Part shown: positions 1 to 6,201 of the stretch, in pieces
Position numbering within the stretch: the stretch's first letter is position 1
Layout: the number at the start of each line of letters is the position of its first letter
Assembly: GCA_039034035.1 (NCBI GenBank)
Contig: JBCCBN010000127.1
Span: forward strand, 1 to 9,047
DNA length: 9,047 nucleotides
Source of the DNA: UBA5336 sp039034035
GTDB lineage: Bacteria; Pseudomonadota; Alphaproteobacteria; Caulobacterales; Hyphomonadaceae
Direction of reading: 5' to 3'
Program-made: the position numbers and the translations under genes
The notes under the pieces: model-generated
Seen by the model: the letters and a program-made list of their open reading frames with translations, nothing else
Told to the model about the DNA's origin: nothing
Database searches by the model: none

Positions 1-1
1 A

Positions 2-1159
2 GTGGTTGGCGACACGGACTTTTCCTATGTGGCGAAGCTGAACCGGGCCATCGCATCGGATAACAAGCTGTCGGTGACGGTGAACCCCTCCAGCCGGTTG
101 CTGGATTCAGACTCAACAGCGTTTTCGACCGCGCGCGGGGCCGATATCGCCACCGATTTCGCCCGGTCTTACACAGCGCTGGAAAGTGGCGGCGGGCGGC
201 GGACCGAGATCTTCATTGGCAAGGTGGTGTTCGATCCGCTGAACCAGGATGCGGTGCGCCGGGCGAATGTGGCGCTGACATCGGCTTTCCAGGCCTTTGT
301 GCGCCAGGATTGCGAGTTTCAGGTCGACCAGGACACGGGCGAATTGCTGATCCCCGGCGGGATTTTCGCCGAGCAACGCCTGATCGAGCAGTGCCTGTTC
401 CTGCAATACATTGCTGACGATCCGCGGGCGATCCAGATCACGGTGTCCGATGATCCGGGGCGGGTGCCGCTGCCGGGCGATCCGGCGACGCCGGACGTGC
501 CGCTGCTGGAGCCTGCCGATTTCAGGGGCGTGTGCAATAGTGGTCTGTGTTACCGGGCGACCGCGCCGCACCGGCTGACGGTGGCGGTGGCTGAGCGCTA
601 TATCGTTGATGAGATCCTGGATTTGCCGAACAACCAGCCGCCTTTGGTGATCCGCCAGCCCGCCGGGGTGTTTGCCGACCAGAACACCACGATTGCGTGG
701 GTCGATGGCATGCCGATGACCGTGGGCGTGGACCGCAATAGCGAAGTCGCCGGGCTGGCCAGTGTGCCCGCGCAAGTGGTCGAGGCGATTTCCGAAGCCG
801 TGGTGGCCGGGTTCAATCGTGACAGCGAAGAGATCGCGGCCGAAGTGAACCTCTTGAATGCGCGGGCGAACCTGCTGAACGCCCAGGCGGGGCTGGTGGA
901 AACCGAAGCCGATAGCCAGGCCCGGATCCTGGAGACCGATCCCGATCTCGCCGCGCGGCTGGCCGAGAGCGACGCCCAGTATGAAGCCCGGCTGGATGCG
1001 GTGGATGCCGAGCGGTTCCAGCGTGAACAGGCCCAGCGCGAACGGGCAGAGGCGCGGCGCGCCCTGGAGGCAGATGACCTGGCGCCCGATGATCTGAGCG
1101 TAACGCCCGGGGGGTTCGAAGAGAGCGACCCGCCGGCCACACGCTTCATACCGCAATAA
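2..1159 (+). CDS. Unrecognised protein with C-terminal coiled coil, 5'-truncated by window edge
   Basis: I do not recognise a named family. The frame is open from the first bases and ends in TAA at 1157-1159. The GTG at 2-4 is the first visible codon, not a convincing start, since no ribosome-binding site can be seen, so the true N-terminus, and any signal peptide, is probably upstream. Residue numbers count from that GTG. Residues ~60-150 look like a mixed alpha/beta domain with Cys104 and Cys131. Residues ~170-265 are beta-rich and contain a close Cys pair (178 and 183) in the context CNSGLCYR, then a DLPNNQPPLVI strand and a WVDGMP turn. From memory, this layout (a YR strand, an LPN loop, a hydrophobic strand, then a dG turn and SE) recurs in poorly named proteobacterial proteins, but I cannot confirm that. 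Residues ~275-358 are rich in Ala, Glu, Arg and Gln and should form a long coiled coil, followed by an acidic, Pro-rich tail. The stop lies 23 bp before the peptidase gene, so it is probably the upstream member of the same operon. Confidence 0.78.
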   Translation: MVGDTDFSYVAKLNRAIASDNKLSVTVNPSSRLLDSDSTAFSTARGADIATDFARSYTALESGGGRRTEIFIGKVVFDPLNQDAVRRANVALTSAFQAFVRQDCEFQVDQDTGELLIPGGIFAEQRLIEQCLFLQYIADDPRAIQITVSDDPGRVPLPGDPATPDVPLLEPADFRGVCNSGLCYRATAPHRLTVAVAERYIVDEILDLPNNQPPLVIRQPAGVFADQNTTIAWVDGMPMTVGVDRNSEVAGLASVPAQVVEAISEAVVAGFNRDSEEIAAEVNLLNARANLLNAQAGLVETEADSQARILETDPDLAARLAESDAQYEARLDAVDAERFQREQAQRERAEARRALEADDLAPDDLSVTPGGFEESDPPATRFIPQ

Positions 1160-1167
1160 GCCGGCGC

Positions 1168-1172
1168 GGGAG
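1168..1172 (+). promoter_or_regulatory. Ribosome binding site of the trypsin-like peptidase gene
   Basis: GGGAG lies 10 nt before the ATG at 1183, inside the 23-bp gap after the previous gene. It supports that start. The gap is too short to hold an obvious promoter or terminator, so read-through from the upstream gene is expected. Confidence 0.55.
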
Positions 1173-1182
1173 CTGACCCAGA

Positions 1183-2139
1183 ATGGGCTTCGAACCGCCA
1201 ACGGAAACATCCTCACCCGAGGTGGCGCTTGAAGAGGCCGCCGGGGCAGGGGCGGCTGCGGCGCCGCTGGACGGGGTTCGCGATGGGGCTCTGGGTGGGG
1301 CCCTTGGTGGGGAAGGTCCCGACATGGCGCTGGAGACGCCGGTGGACCCGGGCGAGACAGAAGATGATTTCGGCTCGCGGGCGAGCATGATGTCGCCGGA
1401 AACAATCTGTCCGGGACAGGCGCAGATCCACGAAGTGATCAATTATCGCAAGTATCCCTGGTCGGCGCTGGTCTATGTGCGGGCCCACTATCGCCGGTTC
1501 GGTAATGATCCGCTGGTGATTTCGGGGACGGGCTGGATGGTGGCGTCGGGGCTGGTGATCACCGCGGCCCACAATGTGTTCAAGCATACGATGACGCCGG
1601 GTGCACGGCGAGCGATCAAGGTGGAGCTGTTTTCCGGCTATGCCCAGGGCGAGCGGCAGATGGCGGCGCGGACCGAGATCGAGGCGCGGGACGTGTTGTT
1701 CTCGCCGCGCTTTGCCGAGGGGCCGCCGATTAACAGGCCGTATGATTATGCTTTCCTGCGGGTGCGCGATGGGGGGTTTACCGCGTCGGTGGGGCGGCCC
1801 TTGCCTTTGGTAGTGGTGGAGCCGGGGTGCCGGGACAGCGTGCTGATCGGCGGGTATCCCGTGCCGGCGGGGGCGGGCATCCATTTGCGGAAAGGGCGGC
1901 TGCATACCGGGGACCGGGGGCTGGCGCCTGGCGGCAATGCGGTGACCCTTCGCTATGCGATCCAGACCCTGGGCGGGCAGAGCGGGGGGCCGGTGATCTG
2001 GGTCAATCCTGCCGACCATAGCCAGATCGCGGCGATCGGGATCCATGTGCATGGCGAGTGCCCGTGCAACATGGCGCGGCGGATCGATCCGGGGCTGTTC
2101 GAGCTGGCGCAACGGCTGGCGAGTGGGGTGGGGGTATGA
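1183..2139 (+). CDS. Trypsin/V8-like serine peptidase, predicted intracellular
   Basis: This is a 318-residue serine endopeptidase of the chymotrypsin fold (S1, V8-like). The triad is legible: His130 in VITAAHN, Asp188 in PYDYAFLRV and Ser267 in GGQSGGPV. SGTGWMV just before the His block is the usual G-T-G-hydrophobic strand, and the peptidase domain spans roughly residues 90-315. Residues 1-70 are low complexity (Ala, Gly, Glu, Pro) with no hydrophobic core, so there is no signal peptide; cytoplasmic action is inferred. Cys293 and Cys295 (ECPCN) sit close together near the C-terminus and could bind metal or be redox-active, but this is not established. The ATG is supported by GGGAG upstream. 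The stop overlaps the next start as ATGA at 2136-2139, which implies translational coupling. The substrate is unknown; other products of this operon are reasonable candidates. Confidence 0.92.
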   Translation: MGFEPPTETSSPEVALEEAAGAGAAAAPLDGVRDGALGGALGGEGPDMALETPVDPGETEDDFGSRASMMSPETICPGQAQIHEVINYRKYPWSALVYVRAHYRRFGNDPLVISGTGWMVASGLVITAAHNVFKHTMTPGARRAIKVELFSGYAQGERQMAARTEIEARDVLFSPRFAEGPPINRPYDYAFLRVRDGGFTASVGRPLPLVVVEPGCRDSVLIGGYPVPAGAGIHLRKGRLHTGDRGLAPGGNAVTLRYAIQTLGGQSGGPVIWVNPADHSQIAAIGIHVHGECPCNMARRIDPGLFELAQRLASGVGV

Positions 2140-4316
2140 GTGGGGCGAAGCGCTCTGGCGCTCCCTCCACGGCTCGATCCGAGGTTGGGCCACGGCCCCG
2201 GCATAGGCCTCGCCGGCGGCACAAGGCCATCGACATTCCGGTGTGGGTGCTGATCGCGTTCGGGGTGCCGGCCTATGGCTTGGCGTTCGCCGGATGGTGG
2301 CTGGTGGATGCCGACCAGGCCAATCTGCTGATGCGGGCGCAGGAAGCGGCCTATGCGGCGCTGTCGGTGGTGGCGCCATCGGATGTGTACACGGCGCAGG
2401 CGCTGGATGAGGCGGGCGTGGAGGCGGGGTCGGGTGCGCGCTGGACATTGGTCGCGGCGCGGTGGTTGGGGGCGGTGTTCTTCGCGCTGACCCTGGCGAA
2501 GGTAGTACTGTTGTGGGCGTACCAGGCGGCGGTGAAGTGGCGGGCGCGGGTGCGCAATGAAGATCATGTGGTGGTGGTGGGCAAGCAGCCCTTTGCCGAC
2601 CGGGCTGCTGAGGAGGCGGCGGAGCGCGGGCTGAGTGTGGTGCAGTTCGAACCGGGCGGGAAGGAGACCGTGCCGGACGGTGTCCTGACGCTCGATAGCG
2701 ATATGGGGCTGGTGGAAATGCTGCGCTGGTCGGCGGCGCACAAGGCGCGGGCGCTGGTGTTTGCGACGACGGACAATGCCGAGAATGCGGACCTGGCAGA
2801 CCGGGTGTTTGCCGACACGGTGTTCCAGGAGAAGGCGCAGGCCGCGAGCGAGCTTGGCGTGGCAGCGGGCAAGGCGCGGGCCGGGCCGCACATCTTCGTG
2901 GTCACCGATGATGCCTGGTATGAGCGGCGGGAAGAGCTGAATTACGGCTTTCACCAGGTGCCGGAGGTGCCGTCTGACGGGAACCGGCTCGACAGCGTGG
3001 TGGAGTTTGTCGGCGAGAGCCGGGCGGCGGCGCGGGCGGTGATGACAGCGGAGCCGGTGTTTCGGCTGCAGCGGGCAGCGATCCAGCACATCGTGATTGT
3101 GGGGTTCGGGGCGATGGGGCAGGCGATCCTGGCGGAGTATTGCGAGACCCAGCGGACCGATCCTGACCGGCAGCAATGGGTGACGATACTCGATCCCGAT
3201 CCGGGGGCGTGGACGGGGTTCGTGCAGAGGGTGCCGGCCTGGGCGGATGTGTTTGACGGTGCGTTCTTTCCCTGCGCGGTAGAGACGCTGGATGAGCGGG
3301 CACAGGCATTTGCGGCGCGCCTGCGCGCGGCGCCGCCTGCGGCGATCTATGTGACGACCGGGGCGGGGCTCGATTCCATGGCAGCGTCGGCCGATGTGAA
3401 GCGGATCATCTCCGATCTTGCCGAATCCGGGGCGGTGCCGGAGGCGGAGATCGGGTGCCCGGTGTTTGCGTGCGCCCGGGGCGGGTCGGGGCAGCTTGTG
3501 GGCGATGCGGCCGCACAGATCCCGGCGGGTACGGATACGACGGTGATGGCGCGCATGCCGATTGTGCCGTTCGGGAGCTGGCGGGATGTGGTGTCGGCGT
3601 GCCGGATCCTCGATGACCAGCCAGACCTGGCGGCGTTCAAGGTGCATGCGACCCATAACAATCTCTACAGCCCGACCCTGCCGACGAATTGGAGCCACAT
3701 TGCCGAGGTGAACCGGTATTCGAGCCGGTCGGCGGCGTCTTATGTGCCGGCGCTGTTGCATGCGGCGGGGTTTGACCTGGGGCCTTGGCTGGCAGGGATA
3801 GACGGGCAGCCGCCATCGGTGAACCGGTTGCCGAGGCTGGCGGTGGGCGAGCGGCTGGTGGATGGGCCGAGCACGCTGGTGCGGCTGGCGCGGCTGGAGC
3901 ATGCGCGCTGGTGTGCGGAGCGTTATCTGCGCGGGTTCCGGCGTGGGCCGAAGGATCTGGCGCGGAAGCGTCATCCCGGTCTGGTGCCGTTCGATGATCT
4001 CGATGCTGGGGCGAAAAGCTACAATATCCAATATGTGGCGCTGTTGCAGTCGATGCTGCTTGACGGGGCTGACGGGCCGGTGATTGCGCGGCCGCCCACG
4101 GCGCGGCGTCCGGTGATGCGGCCGACCGATACGGCGCTGGTGGAGGCGGCGGAGATCGCGCCCGACCTGTGGGGCGGAGCGGCGGCGCCAGCGCCCTCGC
4201 CGCCGACCCGGCCGCAAGAGACCGGCGCGGCGAGCCCGGCCGTTTCTGCAGAGCTCAAGTCCGCCGCCGACACGTCCGCTGACACCCCCAAGCAAACGGA
4301 GCCCGCCCATGGCTAA
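2136..4316 (+). CDS. Two-TM membrane protein with two TrkA-N-like Rossmann domains and a C-terminal RyR domain
   Basis: This is a 726-residue protein starting at the ATG that overlaps the upstream stop. An in-frame ATG at 2058 would add 26 residues inside the peptidase gene and is less likely. Residues 1-30 are strongly basic (Arg/Lys/His), which suits a cytoplasmic N-terminus. Transmembrane helices lie at ~33-55 and ~107-129, separated by a ~50-residue loop without any recognisable K+ selectivity filter (no TVGYG-like motif). A first Rossmann-like domain starts with HVVVVGK at ~144, but its glycine motif is degenerate. A second begins at ~317 with IVIVGFGAMGQAI, a classic GxGxxG, and has an acidic residue after the next strand (ILDPD, Asp353), as in NAD-binding TrkA-N domains. 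Residues ~583-640 match the RyR repeat: LARLEHARWCAERYL, FRRGPKD, HPGLVPFDDL. The last ~75 residues are a Pro/Ala-rich tail. It is probably a ligand-gated membrane sensor or effector. RyR domains also occur in bacterial proteins outside the animal calcium channels, and the ligand here is unknown. Confidence 0.88.
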   Translation: MSGAKRSGAPSTARSEVGPRPRHRPRRRHKAIDIPVWVLIAFGVPAYGLAFAGWWLVDADQANLLMRAQEAAYAALSVVAPSDVYTAQALDEAGVEAGSGARWTLVAARWLGAVFFALTLAKVVLLWAYQAAVKWRARVRNEDHVVVVGKQPFADRAAEEAAERGLSVVQFEPGGKETVPDGVLTLDSDMGLVEMLRWSAAHKARALVFATTDNAENADLADRVFADTVFQEKAQAASELGVAAGKARAGPHIFVVTDDAWYERREELNYGFHQVPEVPSDGNRLDSVVEFVGESRAAARAVMTAEPVFRLQRAAIQHIVIVGFGAMGQAILAEYCETQRTDPDRQQWVTILDPDPGAWTGFVQRVPAWADVFDGAFFPCAVETLDERAQAFAARLRAAPPAAIYVTTGAGLDSMAASADVKRIISDLAESGAVPEAEIGCPVFACARGGSGQLVGDAAAQIPAGTDTTVMARMPIVPFGSWRDVVSACRILDDQPDLAAFKVHATHNNLYSPTLPTNWSHIAEVNRYSSRSAASYVPALLHAAGFDLGPWLAGIDGQPPSVNRLPRLAVGERLVDGPSTLVRLARLEHARWCAERYLRGFRRGPKDLARKRHPGLVPFDDLDAGAKSYNIQYVALLQSMLLDGADGPVIARPPTARRPVMRPTDTALVEAAEIAPDLWGGAAAPAPSPPTRPQETGAASPAVSAELKSAADTSADTPKQTEPAHG
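4298..4301 (+). promoter_or_regulatory. Ribosome binding site of the GH108 gene, inside the preceding gene
   Basis: GGAG ends 7 nt before the ATG at 4309 and lies inside the 3' end of the RyR-protein gene. It supports the 8-bp overlapping start. Confidence 0.5.
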
Positions 4317-6201
4317 GTCCACCCTGCTCGTGGCTGACAATCAGCAATCGCTGTTCCGGCTGGATGGGTTTCGCGGAGAGCCCTTCCTGCCCGATGAGAG
4401 CTATGTCTCGATTGCGGTGCGGGCGGTGAGCCTGCGCCGGGGCCGGTTCAGCTCGGCCAAGTATGGGCCTTACATCTATGGGGTGGTGGGGCAGACCAAT
4501 TTCGATGCCCAGACCAAGCTGGCGGGCGTGTTCGCGCCGGCGACCGAGAATTCGGTGTTCAACCAGCCCATGTCCCGGGGCGCAGCTCCCATGGGCGGGG
4601 CGAGCACCACGGCAGGCTCGCAAGTGGCAAGCCCGGTGCCGGAACCTGTGGTCGCGGGCGGGGCGGATATGGGCGGCGGCGCTGTTGGCGCTGGAGGAGG
4701 TGGCGGGGGATCGCCGGTGCCGGCGCCGCGCACGACGGACATGATCCCGGAATCGGCGCCATTGCCGGAGATGGGCTACAAGCGCCAGGACCGGGTGCTG
4801 GTGATCAACAAGCAGCTGACGCCGCGCCTGGTGTTTCGCGGGTCGGGACCGTTCGAGCTGGGCTTTGGCAGCGTCATGCAGAAGGACCATTTCGGCGATG
4901 CGCTGGCATTGTTGGAGGACACGCTGAAGACGCCGGTGGCGCAATTTGTCTCGATGACCAATCCGGCGATTGGCCAGACCCTGCACCAGACCGATATCAG
5001 CGATACGATCACCCGCACTTTCGAGCTTATCAATGATCGCAAGGGGGCGGTGCGCCAGGCCTCGCTGGTGACCACGCTGGGTGACATCTTCGACAATGAG
5101 AACGGCCAGTTGGCCTCGGGATATTATGCGCTGGTGGCCGATGGCGATCCCGGCGACGGGATTGATTATGACCGGGCGCGGCGGACGCTGACCCGCAATG
5201 GCAAGCCCTATACTGGCGCGCCCTATCTGGTGTTCGAGCTGCGCCGGGAGACCCAGAGGCCCGATTGGGGCAGCGTGCCGGATGTGAACCTGGCGTGGCG
5301 GACCCTGGAAGCGCAGGTGCGCGATGGGCAGGTTGACCAGGCGCTGGCCATGTTCCGAACCGCTGTGTTCCTGTCGCCGGACCTGATTGCGAGTGATGCC
5401 AAACGGATATTCGAGGCGGCCAAGCGCAAGCTGGCGCCCCTGATGACGAACCAGGAATTCTTCCATCTGCCGGAGCTGGGCAGCCTGGGCAAGGCGCTGA
5501 AACCGATCATGGATGAGATCATCGCCAGCCCTGTGGGCCAGGCGCGGGATGAGTATGCCCGGTTCAGGCGCTGTCATGATGTGATGCGGGTGTATGAGGG
5601 CGGGTTTGTGGACCATCCCGACGATCCGGGCGGGGCGACCAATCAGGGCGTGACCCAGCGCACCTATGACACGTTTCGCGAGAAGCTGGGCAAGCCGCGC
5701 GACAGCGTGCGCAACATCACCGAGCACGAGGTTGAGCAGATCTATTTCGAGGGCTATTGGCGGGCCGGCCATTGCCACCGGATGCCTGATGATGCCTCGG
5801 CGCTGACCCTGTTTGATGCCTGTGTGAACCACGGCCTCCGCCCGGCCATGCGTTTTATCCAGCGCGGGGCGGGCCTGGCGCCAAATGCCGTGGACGGATT
5901 TTTCGGGCCGATGACGCTCGCGGCGATCGAGAATACCGACAGCGACCTGCTGGTGGACCGGGCGCTGGATGCGCGCTGGGCGTTCTATGAGAAGATCATG
6001 GCGCGGAACACGCGGCTTGAATCGTTTCGGCGCGGTTGGAAAAACCGGGTCGACAGTATGCGGAAGGTGACCCGTAGCTGGCTGACCGGGCAGGAGAGCG
6101 TAATCACCCACCTGCCGGCGCTGGATGCCGAGCATATCGCCGAGCCGGACCTTTCTGGCGTGACCAGCGCCACCGTCACTTCGGAGGGAGCCCAGGCATG
6201 A
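4309..6201 (+). CDS. GH108-family muramidase with PG-binding domain fused to an unassigned N-terminal region
   Basis: This is a 630-residue protein. Its C-terminal part is a peptidoglycan hydrolase of the GH108 (lysozyme-like) family, expected to cut glycan strands of the cell wall. The catalytic Glu430 sits in VYEGGF, followed by DPGGATNQGVTQRTYD, EVEQIYFEGYW and LFDACVNHG, the normal order of this family (~residues 420-510). A PG_binding_3-like domain follows, with NAVDGFFGPMTLAAIE at ~526-541 and continuing to ~585. Stand-alone GH108 enzymes are usually about 160-200 residues, so ~415 residues are extra at the N-terminus. That part has a short segment (~28-80, including KYGPYIYGVVGQ), a Gly/Pro-rich linker (~88-150), a beta-rich region with YKRQDRVLVINKQ and YLVFELRRE (~156-315), and a helical region (~325-415). 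I do not recognise these. No signal peptide or membrane helix is visible, so export or lysis-dependent access to the wall must come from elsewhere. The start overlaps the preceding gene by 8 bp, and the stop forms ATGA with the next gene. Confidence 0.9.
   Translation: MAKSTLLVADNQQSLFRLDGFRGEPFLPDESYVSIAVRAVSLRRGRFSSAKYGPYIYGVVGQTNFDAQTKLAGVFAPATENSVFNQPMSRGAAPMGGASTTAGSQVASPVPEPVVAGGADMGGGAVGAGGGGGGSPVPAPRTTDMIPESAPLPEMGYKRQDRVLVINKQLTPRLVFRGSGPFELGFGSVMQKDHFGDALALLEDTLKTPVAQFVSMTNPAIGQTLHQTDISDTITRTFELINDRKGAVRQASLVTTLGDIFDNENGQLASGYYALVADGDPGDGIDYDRARRTLTRNGKPYTGAPYLVFELRRETQRPDWGSVPDVNLAWRTLEAQVRDGQVDQALAMFRTAVFLSPDLIASDAKRIFEAAKRKLAPLMTNQEFFHLPELGSLGKALKPIMDEIIASPVGQARDEYARFRRCHDVMRVYEGGFVDHPDDPGGATNQGVTQRTYDTFREKLGKPRDSVRNITEHEVEQIYFEGYWRAGHCHRMPDDASALTLFDACVNHGLRPAMRFIQRGAGLAPNAVDGFFGPMTLAAIENTDSDLLVDRALDARWAFYEKIMARNTRLESFRRGWKNRVDSMRKVTRSWLTGQESVITHLPALDAEHIAEPDLSGVTSATVTSEGAQA
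4570..4758 (+). other. Segment encoding a Gly/Ala/Pro-rich disordered linker
   Basis: Codons for residues ~88-150 of the GH108 protein give a low-complexity stretch rich in Gly, Ala, Pro and Ser, including a run of six Gly. It separates the small N-terminal segment from the beta-rich region and is probably a flexible tether or a protease-accessible hinge. The core GTTGGCGCTGG also occurs in the linker of the downstream tandem-peptidase gene. Confidence 0.6.
6183..6190 (+). promoter_or_regulatory. Strong Shine-Dalgarno of the tandem-peptidase gene
   Basis: GGAGGGAG ends 7 nt before the ATG at 6198, inside the end of the GH108 gene. It is the best ribosome binding site in the window and fixes the start of the last gene, together with the ATGA overlap at 6198-6201. 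Confidence 0.7.

Noticed and set aside
1160..1182. Promoter or terminator between the first two genes
   Set aside because: The gap is 23 bp, with no inverted repeat plus T-run and no room for -35/-10 elements; only a ribosome binding site is seen.
2058..2135. Upstream in-frame ATG that would extend the RyR protein by 26 residues
   Set aside because: It lies deep inside the peptidase gene; the ATG at 2136 forms the ATGA overlap also seen at 6198 and gives a normal basic N-terminus before the first membrane helix.
113..2448. Two overlapping minus-strand frames (430 and 411 codons) opposite the first two genes
   Set aside because: Pro/Arg/His-rich antisense shadows; the + strand carries the peptidase triad and well-spaced starts.
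2136..2700. Ordinary Trk/Kch-type potassium channel
   Set aside because: Two helices and a TrkA-N-like domain fit superficially, but no selectivity-filter motif is visible between the helices and the C-terminal RyR domain is not part of standard K+ channels.
1953..4340. Long minus-strand open frame (795 codons) opposite the RyR-protein gene
   Set aside because: Its product is an Arg/His/Pro-rich low-complexity shadow typical of the antisense of GC-rich genes, while the + strand frame has clear TM, Rossmann and RyR motifs.
4309..6201. Prophage endolysin / lysis cassette
   Set aside because: No holin of usual size, spanin, or phage structural gene is present, the protein is far longer than a phage endolysin, and its neighbours are peptidases and a RyR membrane protein.
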